A program made the translations under genes and the position numbers. Shown here in pieces: positions 17,046-24,652 of a stretch of DNA of 33,176 bases (position 1 is the stretch's first letter; every line of letters starts with the position of its first letter). The stretch spans positions 1 to 33,176 of the forward strand of contig CALXQP010000030.1 in the NCBI GenBank assembly GCA_944390695.1, written 5' to 3'. The notes beneath the pieces are model-generated. The model saw nothing but the letters and a program-made list of their open reading frames with translations. It ran no database searches and was not told the origin of the DNA. Origin of the DNA: an uncultured Clostridia bacterium (GTDB taxonomy: Bacteria > Bacillota > Clostridia > TANB77 > CAG-508).

Positions 17046-17058
17046 TTTATGATATTAT
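17030..17058 (+). promoter_or_regulatory. lexA promoter
   Basis: TTGACA at 17030-17035, a 17-bp spacer and TATTAT at 17053-17058, 30 bp before the lexA start. No canonical GAAC-N4-GTTC SOS box is visible in the region, so autoregulation would need a different operator. Confidence 0.75.
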
Positions 17059-17087
17059 ATGAATAGTAAAAAGGAGAAGTGATTTGA

Positions 17088-17735
17088 ATGGGGACTAGAG
17101 CAGAAACAAGTAGAAAAGAAAAAGCAATATTACAATTTATAGAAGAACAAGTTATGGAAAAAGGATATCCACCATCTGTAAGAGAAATTGGAAAAGCAAT
17201 TGGTTTAAGTTCAACAGCAACAGTACATGCATATTTGTCAAAATTAGAAAAACAAGGACTTATAAAAAAAGAAGGTAAAAAAGGAAGAACTTTAAAAGTT
17301 GTAAATGGTTTAAACAAAGGCATGTCATCAAAATCTGATAAAAATTTCTATACACAAAAAGAATTAGTTGATGTACCAATAATTGGAAAAATAACAGCTG
17401 GACAACCTGTACTTGCTGTAGAAAATATTACAGATACATTTCCAATACCAGTAGATTTTGTTGGAAACAGTGAAAGTTTTATGCTAACTGTAAGTGGAGA
17501 AAGTATGATTGAAGCAGGAATATTAGATGGAGACTATATATTAGTAAAAAAACAAAATGATGCAAGAAATGGAGAAATTGTAGTTGCATTAATAGGAGAA
17601 GAAGCTACAGTTAAAACATTTTATAAAGAAAAAGATCATATAAGGTTACAACCTGAAAATCATACAATGGATCCAATAATAGTACCAGATTGCAAGATTC
17701 TTGGAAAAGTTGCTGGAGTATTTAGAAAAATGTAA
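17088..17735 (+). CDS. lexA: SOS repressor LexA
   Basis: A 215-residue LexA, which represses DNA-damage genes until RecA filaments trigger self-cleavage. The winged helix-turn-helix (about 8-72) contains [20 protein letters not shown]. The cleavage site is A104-G105 in [10 protein letters not shown]; the catalytic dyad is S139 (SGESM) and K176 (ATVKTF). These spacings (35 and 37 residues) equal those of E. coli A84/S119/K156, so the protein is almost certainly active. The N-terminus is a little longer than usual. AAGGAG lies about 11 nt before the ATG. A promoter embedded in the greA terminator drives it and a strong terminator follows. Confidence 0.95.
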   Translation: MGTRAETSRKEKAILQFIEEQVMEKGYPPSVREIGKAIGLSSTATVHAYLSKLEKQGLIKKEGKKGRTLKVVNGLNKGMSSKSDKNFYTQKELVDVPIIGKITAGQPVLAVENITDTFPIPVDFVGNSESFMLTVSGESMIEAGILDGDYILVKKQNDARNGEIVVALIGEEATVKTFYKEKDHIRLQPENHTMDPIIVPDCKILGKVAGVFRKM

Positions 17736-17755
17736 AAAATAAATTCTTAAAATAT

Positions 17756-17788
17756 AAAAAATAGCAAGGAAAAATCTTGCTATTTTTT
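17756..17788 (+). terminator. lexA terminator, overlapping the next promoter
   Basis: AAAAAATAGCAAG (17756-17768) and CTTGCTATTTTTT (17776-17788) form a perfect 13-bp stem with loop GAAAAAT. The 3' arm includes TTGCTA, the -35 of the following promoter. Confidence 0.88.
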
Positions 17789-17805
17789 GTCGAGTATAAT
17801 ATAAT
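17777..17805 (+). promoter_or_regulatory. Promoter of the GH18 gene
   Basis: TTGCTA (17777-17782), a 17-bp spacer and TATAAT (17800-17805), about 25 bp before the start codon. A second TATAAT overlaps at 17795-17800. The -35 is inside the lexA terminator stem. Confidence 0.6.
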
Positions 17806-17830
17806 AAATAAAAAAATAAGGAGAAAACAA

Positions 17831-19522
17831 ATGAAAGAAAAAAATATAAAAGAAAATGTAAAAGAAAATTCGAAAACTAATATAATAAAAAGAGTAGGAA
17901 TAATATTATTAGTACTAATTATAGCTGTATTTGTATTAATAAAAGCCGAAAATTTTATAAGAGAAAAAAATGATGATACTATAAATTTAGTAATAAATAA
18001 TAATAATGTAACACAAAGATTAAAAAATGATATTAAAATCGAAAATGGTATAATTTATGTTTCTCTAGATGACATGAAGAATTTTTTTGACAAATATATA
18101 CATGTAGAAGAAGATATAAATGAAGTAGTTACAACATATGAAGATAAGATTGCAAGTATTGGGTTTGAAGCAAATAAGATGACATTAAATGGAGCTGTAA
18201 AGAAAACAAATGCTTGTGCGAAAAATGAAGGAGATGTTATATATATTCCTATTTCTGAAATGACAGAAGTATATAATGCAGAAATAAAAAATATAGAAGA
18301 AACAAAAATTATAACAATAGATACATTAGATAGAGAATTAATAACAGCAGAAGCAAAATCAAAAACATCAATAAAATGGAAAAAAGAGATTTTCTCTAAA
18401 ACAGTTGCTAAACTTCAAAAAGGAGAAAAAGTTATTGTAATATCACAAGATGATAAAGGATGGGCAAAAGTAAGGAATGAAAAAGGTCAAATAGGTTATT
18501 TAAAATCAAGTAAATTAGATAATATTACAACTGTAAGAGAAGAAATAGTGCCAGAAAAGCAAATTACAGGAAGAGTAAATATGTTTTGGGATTATTTTTC
18601 TCAATGGGTAAAAGCACCAGATAGAACAGGTCAAGTAATAGATGGTGTAAATGCAGTATCTCCATCATTTTTCTACTTAGATGAAGATGATGGAACATTA
18701 AAAGAAAATGTAGGAGATGCAGGTGTAGCATATATAGAATGGGCACATTCAAATGGATATAAAGTATGGCCAATGATTTCAAATGCTGAAGCAGGAATAA
18801 AAATTACATCAAATATATTAAATAGTTATGAAAAAAGACAAGAATTAATTCAAAACATAGTAGAAAAATGTGCACATTATGAAATTGATGGAATAAATAT
18901 TGATTTTGAAAATATGTATGAAGCAGATAAAGATAAATTTTCAAGATTTATGATAGAACTTATGCCAAGAATGCATGAAATGGGAATGGTTGTATCAGTT
19001 GATGTTACAGCCCCAGATGGAGATCCAAACTGGTCTTTATGTTATGACAGAAATGTACTTGGAGATGTAGCAGATTATTTAGTATTTATGGCATATGACC
19101 AATATGGAACATCAAGCACAAAACCTGGTACAACTGCTGGACTTAATTGGGTAGAAACAAGTTTAAAGAAAATTATTGAATATGATGTAGTAGATACAGA
19201 AAAGATAATTTTAGGAATGCCTTTATATACAAGACAATGGACAATTGGTCAAGATGGAACAATAAAATCAAGAGGTGTTGTTTCTATGATGAATATTAAA
19301 ATACCAAATAATGTTGAAAAACAATGGGATGATGAGTTAAAACAATATTATATCGAATACAAGTCTGGAAGAGATACAATAAAAATGTGGATAGAAGATG
19401 CTGCATCAATTAAAGAAAAAGTAGCACTTGTTAATAAATATAATTTAGGTGGAACATCATGCTGGAGAAAAGATATGGAGACAAGCAATATTTGGACAGT
19501 AATAAAAGAAGGACTCAAATAA
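17831..19522 (+). CDS. Membrane-anchored GH18 glycosidase with SH3 domain
   Basis: A 563-residue protein with a short cytoplasmic N-terminus, one helix near 18-38, a stalk-like domain resembling the copper amine oxidase N-terminal family (about 50-165), a bacterial SH3 wall-binding domain (about 178-235) and a glycosyl hydrolase family 18 barrel (about 250-560). The GH18 catalytic motif DGINIDFE is at 353-360 with the general acid E360, and MAYDQYG is the later barrel motif. This layout matches peptidoglycan or spore-cortex N-acetylglucosaminidases of the YaaH/YdhD/CwlE-like type rather than secreted chitinases. The ATG at 17831 is chosen because AAGGAG lies 8 nt upstream; an upstream TTG at 17777 lies inside the lexA terminator. 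Its own terminator overlaps the stop codon. Confidence 0.85.
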   Translation: MKEKNIKENVKENSKTNIIKRVGIILLVLIIAVFVLIKAENFIREKNDDTINLVINNNNVTQRLKNDIKIENGIIYVSLDDMKNFFDKYIHVEEDINEVVTTYEDKIASIGFEANKMTLNGAVKKTNACAKNEGDVIYIPISEMTEVYNAEIKNIEETKIITIDTLDRELITAEAKSKTSIKWKKEIFSKTVAKLQKGEKVIVISQDDKGWAKVRNEKGQIGYLKSSKLDNITTVREEIVPEKQITGRVNMFWDYFSQWVKAPDRTGQVIDGVNAVSPSFFYLDEDDGTLKENVGDAGVAYIEWAHSNGYKVWPMISNAEAGIKITSNILNSYEKRQELIQNIVEKCAHYEIDGINIDFENMYEADKDKFSRFMIELMPRMHEMGMVVSVDVTAPDGDPNWSLCYDRNVLGDVADYLVFMAYDQYGTSSTKPGTTAGLNWVETSLKKIIEYDVVDTEKIILGMPLYTRQWTIGQDGTIKSRGVVSMMNIKIPNNVEKQWDDELKQYYIEYKSGRDTIKMWIEDAASIKEKVALVNKYNLGGTSCWRKDMETSNIWTVIKEGLK

Positions 19523-19541
19523 ATTTTGAGTTCTTTTTTTT
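19511..19541 (+). terminator. Terminator overlapping the GH18 stop codon
   Basis: GGACTCAAA (19511-19519) pairs with TTTGAGTTC (19525-19533) with one G-U, followed by eight or more Ts. The TAA stop (19520-19522) is in the loop. Confidence 0.8.
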
Positions 19542-19576
19542 CTTTTTTAGCATATATTTCATTTGAGGTGATTATT

Positions 19577-20374
19577 ATAAAAACATTATATATAGAGAAA
19601 ATGGATAAGCCCAAGTGCTTATTGAAAAAAATAAAAATAGTGCAAGATGATTGCAAAATTTATATGAATTTAGATAAAGAAAAAAATATTAAAAAATTAG
19701 TGAATAAGCTTATAAAATTAGAAACATCAAATGTAGTTTTAAGCAAGGAACTGCATGAAAATAAAGAATTAATAAATGCAATTAATTCTTGTAATATACG
19801 AATTTTTGATGGTAGGTGGCTAATTAAATATTTAATTCCAGAAATTTTAAATTTTGTGGTTCAAAAAAAGAATATACAAACAGAACAAACTGAAATTGCA
19901 GTAACAACAAATGAGATAACAGATATAACACTTGAAACAATAAAATCATTGGTAAAACAATTTAGAAGAGTTACAGTAGTAACAAATCATACTGAAAAAT
20001 TAAGAAAATTGGAAAAAGAAATCTATGAAAAAGAGGGGATTTTAATAATTGTTTCTAATAACCAGAAAAAAAGCTTGTTAAAACCTCAAATAATTTTAAA
20101 TATGGATTTTAATCAAGAATTACTTAATAAATATAAAATAAATGAAGAAGCTATAATCATCAATTTAGAGGGAGATATTAAAATTAAAGATAAGAGATTT
20201 AATGGAATTAATATTAATGATTATGAAATAGATGTTGGGAGAGAAGAAATTATTTGGAGAGAAAATATGAAATCTTTTAAAGCTAAAGATCTGCTAGAGG
20301 CAAAATTATATATGAAAGATACTTTTTACAATATTCGTACTAAGATAATTAGGTGTTGTCCTCGTTTTTGTTAA
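19577..20374 (+). CDS. Unrecognised protein, apparent AUA start, stop codon supplied by a repeat
   Basis: A protein of about 265 residues that I do not recognise. It has no signal peptide or membrane segment. The second half has alternating beta/alpha patterns (RRVTVVTNHTEKLRKLEKE, ILIIVSNNQKK, PQIILNMDFN, AIIINLEGDI) suggesting a Rossmann-like fold, but no catalytic motif is clear. The best Shine-Dalgarno, GAGGTG (19565-19570), is 6 nt before ATA at 19577, giving MKTLYIEKMDKPKC; the first in-frame ATG is only at 19601 with a poor ribosome site, and in-frame TTG 19526 overlaps the upstream terminator. The reading stops at TAA (20372-20374), the first bases of an inverted dispersed repeat, after an odd CCPRFC ending. 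Composition matches its neighbours. Confidence 0.6.
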   Translation: MKTLYIEKMDKPKCLLKKIKIVQDDCKIYMNLDKEKNIKKLVNKLIKLETSNVVLSKELHENKELINAINSCNIRIFDGRWLIKYLIPEILNFVVQKKNIQTEQTEIAVTTNEITDITLETIKSLVKQFRRVTVVTNHTEKLRKLEKEIYEKEGILIIVSNNQKKSLLKPQIILNMDFNQELLNKYKINEEAIIINLEGDIKIKDKRFNGININDYEIDVGREEIIWRENMKSFKAKDLLEAKLYMKDTFYNIRTKIIRCCPRFC

Positions 20375-20463
20375 TTTGGTGCCGGTTCTCTTTTTGCCTT
20401 TTTCGCCTTGGATCGCTTGGCTAGCTGGTTTTGGGCATTTTGTTAATTTGGTGCCGGTTCTCT
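20373..20463 (-). repeat. Dispersed composite repeat, locus 3 (inverted)
   Basis: Two exact inverted cores, AATTTGGTGCCGGTTCTCT at 20373-20391 and 20445-20463, are 72 bp apart. The 53-bp spacer, read on the - strand, begins AACAAAATGCCCAAAACCAG and contains GCTAGCCAAGCG, as at the other loci. This is the only copy oriented against the neighbouring genes. Its left end provides the stop codon of the upstream gene. Confidence 0.9.
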
Positions 20464-20508
20464 TTTTTCCCTTTTTGCCTTTAAAATATAAAGATTTTAT
20501 TAAAATAC

Positions 20509-20537
20509 TTTTCTTTTTTTAGAAATTGTATTATAAT
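20509..20537 (+). promoter_or_regulatory. Possible PBP1A promoter
   Basis: A clear TATAAT at 20532-20537 with only a weak -35 (TTTTCT, 20509-20514) at 17-bp spacing, 57 bp before the start codon. Confidence 0.4.
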
Positions 20538-20593
20538 GTTGTAAATGATTTTGAAAATGTTCATTTTTAGCCAAAAGGAAGGAATGATATAAA

Positions 20594-23233
20594 GTGGAAA
20601 AGAAAAAAAGGAAATCTAATAAAAAAACACATTCTAAGTCAAATGAAGTAAAAAATACTAAAAGATCAAGAAAAGGCGAAAATAAAAATGCAGTTGCAAA
20701 GAAAAAAGACACAAAGATGAAGTTTAAATATAAACATCCTAAATTAGCATTGGCTTTAAAAATAATATTAATATCACTAATAATATTATTTGTAATAGGA
20801 GCTGGAGTTGTAGTTGGATTAATATTTGGATTATGGAAAGATGATTTTACAATTGATATGTCTGACCTTATATTAAAGGAAAATTCAGTAATTTATGATT
20901 CAGAAGGTAATGTTTTGGCAGAATTGAATGGGGATGAAAGCAGAAAGATAATTACATTAGAAGAAATGTCACCATATTTGCCAAAAGCATATATATCAAT
21001 AGAAGATGAAAGATTTGAAAAACATCATGGTGTTGATATAAAAAGAACAGGTAAGGCTATTCTTTCTTTTATAACAAATGGAGGTAAATCAACAGCAGGT
21101 GGTGGTAGTACAATAACACAACAAGTAGTTAAAAATGTAACAAAAGAAGATGATGCAACAGGAATAGCTGGTGTTATTAGAAAAATGAAGGAATGGGTAA
21201 AAGCATATCAGATTGAAAGTCAAATGTCAAAAGATCAAATACTTGAATTATATTTGAACTTGATATATGTAGGTGCTGGAGGAAGTGAAAAACATGGTGT
21301 AGAAATTGGTGCAGAATATTATTTTAATAAAAGTGCAAAAGACCTAAGTATAGCACAATGTGCTTTTTTGGCAGGAATAAACCATTCACCAAATAGATAT
21401 AATCCATATTCAGATAATGATGTAACAGAAAGAATATCAAAAAGAACCAAAACAGTATTATCACAGATGAAAAAATTAAATTATATAACACAAGAGGAAT
21501 ATGATGCAGCAGTGGCAGAAGTAGATGCAGGTTTCAAATTTGAAAATGGAGTTAGAGGTAATGTATATTCTGCACATACAGATGCTTTAATAGATCAATT
21601 AATAGAACAAATAATGGAAGAAAAACAAATTTCAAAAGGTGCTGCAGAAACATATTTGCAAACAAGTGGATTAAAAATATATTCAACACAAGTATCATCA
21701 ATACAATCTGTAATGGAAGAGGAAGCAAAAAATAAAAAATATAGAGTGCAAAAATCTAAACTACATAAAAATCCAGATGGATCAGCAGTTTATCCGGAAG
21801 CTGCAATGGTTGTAATTGAGCCATCTACAGGATATGTTGTTGGATGTATAGGGCAATTAGGAGAAAAAACAACATCAAGAGGTTTGAATAGAGCTAAATC
21901 TCTTAGAAGTGTTGGATCAGCTTTTAAACCAGTAGCAGATATAGTACCAGGAATTGAAGAGGGAATTATAACACCAGCAACAGTATATTCAGATACATAT
22001 ACTATTTTTAATAAAGGTACACCAGCTGAATATGATCCTAAGAATTATAATGGATATAAAGGTCTAAGATCTATTAGAAGTGCAGTAACAACATCTCAAA
22101 ATATACCTTTTATAAAGGTTATGGCTGAATTAGGAAATGAAAAATGTTTAGAATATCTAAAGAAAATGGGAATAACAACTTTAGATGATAAGAAAGATTC
22201 AGGATTATCAACAGCTATAGGTGGTTTAACATATGGTGTAAGCACATTAGAAATGGCTGGAGCATATGCTTCAATAGCAAATGATGGTACATATATTGAA
22301 CCAACATTTTATTCAAAAGTTGAAGATTCTGATGGGAAAGTTGTATTAGAACCAAACCAAAAAACAGAAAGAGTATGTTCAGAAGATACAGCATATGTAG
22401 TAAAAGATTTATTAACATCAGTAGTAAAAGGTTCTAGAGGAGTTGCAGGAACAGCAACATATTGTGCAATTCCAGGAATGGATGTTGCAGCAAAAACAGG
22501 AACAACAAATGATGATTATGATAGATGGTTATGTGGATTTACAAATTATTATGCAGCAGCAGTATGGTTTGGATTTGATCAACAAGAAGATGTTAATTTT
22601 AGTGGAAATCCAGCTGGTCAAATTTTTGATTCAGTTATGACACAAATTCATAAAGGTCTAGAAAATTCATCATTTGAAAGAACTGCTAATATAGTTACAG
22701 CAACTGTATGTGCTAAAAGTGGAAGACTTGCAACAGACAAATGTACAGATAAATATGAAGAAATATTTATAAAAGGTCATTTACCTGAAACTTGTGATGC
22801 ACATGAAGGGCAATATGTTGTATGTAAAGATTCTGGAAAATTACCAAATGAATATTGTCCAGAAACTAGCAAAGAAGTAAGATCAAATAAATATATAGTA
22901 GAAAAAGAAAGATTGGGCTTATGGGATACTCCTGCAATGAATGTTGCAGACACTCCTGCACCAACAGAATATTGTACAATTCATAAAGAGCCAGAAGAAA
23001 TAACACCTCCAGAAGAAACCGAAAATCCAGGAGATGGAACAGATTCAGGAGACGGAACAGGTTCAGGAGATGGAACAGGTTCAGAAGACGGAACAGATTC
23101 AGGAGATGGAACTGGTTCAGGAGATGGAACAGGTTCAGAAGACGGAACAGGTTCAGAAGATGGAAATAATCCGGGCGATGGAACGTCCGGAGAAGAACCA
23201 CCTGGAGGAAATGAAACAGGTGACAATGAATAG
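20594..23233 (+). CDS. Class A penicillin-binding protein 1A
   Basis: An 879-residue bifunctional peptidoglycan polymerase and transpeptidase. A lysine-rich cytoplasmic tail (1-48) precedes one membrane helix (about 53-78). The GT51 domain (about 105-285) has the catalytic motif E137-D-E-R-F141. The transpeptidase domain (about 370-690) has S442-A-F-K445, S501-Q-N503 and K634-T-G636. A cysteine-containing region (about 705-800, repeated CxxSG and C motifs) is followed by nine hexapeptides of GDGTGS/EDGTDS type (813-866) and an acidic end. The start is GTG at 20594, because the only nearby ATG runs straight into a stop; AAGGAA lies about 10 nt upstream. cysS follows after 8 nt. Confidence 0.95.
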   Translation: MEKKKRKSNKKTHSKSNEVKNTKRSRKGENKNAVAKKKDTKMKFKYKHPKLALALKIILISLIILFVIGAGVVVGLIFGLWKDDFTIDMSDLILKENSVIYDSEGNVLAELNGDESRKIITLEEMSPYLPKAYISIEDERFEKHHGVDIKRTGKAILSFITNGGKSTAGGGSTITQQVVKNVTKEDDATGIAGVIRKMKEWVKAYQIESQMSKDQILELYLNLIYVGAGGSEKHGVEIGAEYYFNKSAKDLSIAQCAFLAGINHSPNRYNPYSDNDVTERISKRTKTVLSQMKKLNYITQEEYDAAVAEVDAGFKFENGVRGNVYSAHTDALIDQLIEQIMEEKQISKGAAETYLQTSGLKIYSTQVSSIQSVMEEEAKNKKYRVQKSKLHKNPDGSAVYPEAAMVVIEPSTGYVVGCIGQLGEKTTSRGLNRAKSLRSVGSAFKPVADIVPGIEEGIITPATVYSDTYTIFNKGTPAEYDPKNYNGYKGLRSIRSAVTTSQNIPFIKVMAELGNEKCLEYLKKMGITTLDDKKDSGLSTAIGGLTYGVSTLEMAGAYASIANDGTYIEPTFYSKVEDSDGKVVLEPNQKTERVCSEDTAYVVKDLLTSVVKGSRGVAGTATYCAIPGMDVAAKTGTTNDDYDRWLCGFTNYYAAAVWFGFDQQEDVNFSGNPAGQIFDSVMTQIHKGLENSSFERTANIVTATVCAKSGRLATDKCTDKYEEIFIKGHLPETCDAHEGQYVVCKDSGKLPNEYCPETSKEVRSNKYIVEKERLGLWDTPAMNVADTPAPTEYCTIHKEPEEITPPEETENPGDGTDSGDGTGSGDGTGSEDGTDSGDGTGSGDGTGSEDGTGSEDGNNPGDGTSGEEPPGGNETGDNE
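23030..23191 (+). repeat. Nine 18-bp repeats encoding the PBP1A tail
   Basis: Nearly identical 18-bp units of the form GGAGATGGAACAGGTTCA code for the hexapeptide G/E-D-G-T-G/D-S. The last two units have diverged. Their regularity predicts copy-number variation between strains; the encoded tail would be a flexible acidic extracytoplasmic linker. Confidence 0.9.
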
Positions 23234-23241
23234 GAGGCAGA

Positions 23242-24624
23242 ATGGATATATATTTTTATAATACATTAACAAAAAGAAAAGAAATATTTAAACCTATAGA
23301 GGAAAATAAAGTAAAAATGTATTCATGTGGACCAACAGTATATAAAGATGCAACAATAGGAAATATGAGAACAAATTTATTTCAAGATACATTAAGAAGA
23401 GTTTTAAGATATAATGGATATGAATTAAAACATGTAATGAATATTACAGATGTTGGACATTTGGTTTCAGATGCAGATGAAGGTGAAGATAAAATGCTTA
23501 AATCTGCAAGAGAAGAAAATAAAAGTCCAATAGAAATAGCAGAACATTATACAAAATTGTTTTTCGAAGATTTAAAAAATTTGAATATAGAAAAACCGGA
23601 AATAGTTTGTAAAGCCACAGACCATATAAAAGAAATGCTTGAAATGGTTGAGAAAATTATGGAAAGAGGTTTTGCATATGAAACTTCTACAGCAATTTAT
23701 TTTGATGTATCAAAATTAGATGAATATGGAATATTGTCAGGAATAAAATTAGATGAACAAAAATCAGGAGCTAGAGTTGATGTAGACCCTGAAAAGAAAA
23801 ATCCATATGATTTTGCAATATGGATAAAAGCTCCTGAAAATCATTTAATGAAATGGGATAGTCCTTGGGGACCAAGTTATCCAGGGTGGCATATTGAATG
23901 TTCAGCAATGAGTACAAAATATTTGGGAGAAGAATTTGATATACATACAGGCGGAATTGATTTAATTCCAACACATCATGAAAATGAAATCGCTCAAAGT
24001 AAAGGAGCTTGTGGAAAAATACCAGCACATTATTGGTTACATGGAGAATATCTACTTATTGATGGTGGAAAAATGTCAAAAAGCCTAGGAAATGTGTATC
24101 TAGTTAAAGATATAATTAACAGAGGATATGATCCATTAGTTTATAGATTATTTAATTTTTCTTGCCATTATAGAGGAAAACTAAATTTTACATGGCAAGG
24201 AATAGAATCAACTTCTATATCTTTAGCAAGATTAAGGGAAGGATATCAAAAACATTTAAGAGGTACAGCAGAAATAGCTGATGAAATTATTAATGATATG
24301 GAAAATAGATTTCATCAAGCAATTAATGATGACCTAAATATGCCTCTTGCTATGAGTGTAGTTTGGGAAGCTGTAAAATATCCTGAAAAATCAGTACAAA
24401 TAGCTAGATTACTAGAAAAATTTGATACTGTTTTAGGAATAAAAATTGATGAAGTTAAAAAAGAAGAAAATATACCACAAGAAATTTTAGATTTAGTCGA
24501 AAAACGTAAAATTGCAAGAGCAGAAAAAAATTGGGCTGAATCTGACAGATTAAGAGATTTAATTTCTCAAAAAGGTTATAGTATTAAAGATACTAAAGAT
24601 GGAATGGAAATTCAAACAATATAA
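23242..24624 (+). CDS. cysS: Cysteinyl-tRNA synthetase
   Basis: A 460-residue class I synthetase that charges tRNA-Cys. The zinc-binding residues are present in MYSCGPTVY (C29), WHIECSAMS and HHENE. KMSKSLGN is intact. The HIGH-type motif reads T38-I-G-N41 within KDATIGNMRTN, so the first histidine, normally conserved for ATP binding, is threonine. The following MNITDVGHLVSDADEGEDK belongs to the subfamily that reads DVGHLTSDADEGEDKM. GGAGG lies 6 nt before the ATG. No T-box leader is possible, since PBP1A ends 8 nt upstream; the gene is probably read through from it. The C-terminal anticodon-binding region appears complete. Confidence 0.95.
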   Translation: MDIYFYNTLTKRKEIFKPIEENKVKMYSCGPTVYKDATIGNMRTNLFQDTLRRVLRYNGYELKHVMNITDVGHLVSDADEGEDKMLKSAREENKSPIEIAEHYTKLFFEDLKNLNIEKPEIVCKATDHIKEMLEMVEKIMERGFAYETSTAIYFDVSKLDEYGILSGIKLDEQKSGARVDVDPEKKNPYDFAIWIKAPENHLMKWDSPWGPSYPGWHIECSAMSTKYLGEEFDIHTGGIDLIPTHHENEIAQSKGACGKIPAHYWLHGEYLLIDGGKMSKSLGNVYLVKDIINRGYDPLVYRLFNFSCHYRGKLNFTWQGIESTSISLARLREGYQKHLRGTAEIADEIINDMENRFHQAINDDLNMPLAMSVVWEAVKYPEKSVQIARLLEKFDTVLGIKIDEVKKEENIPQEILDLVEKRKIARAEKNWAESDRLRDLISQKGYSIKDTKDGMEIQTI

Positions 24625-24652
24625 AAATATAATAGTCAGAAGGAATAGATAT

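Noticed and set aside
22981..23261. Open frames on both strands over the PBP1A tail (proline/serine-rich and glutamine-rich)
   Set aside because: They are by-products of the 18-bp repeats, have no ribosome site, and the frame of PBP1A accounts for the sequence.
23234..24652. T-box riboswitches for cysS and argS
   Set aside because: The gaps before the two genes are only 8 and 28 nt, too short for a T-box, and no leader sequence exists.
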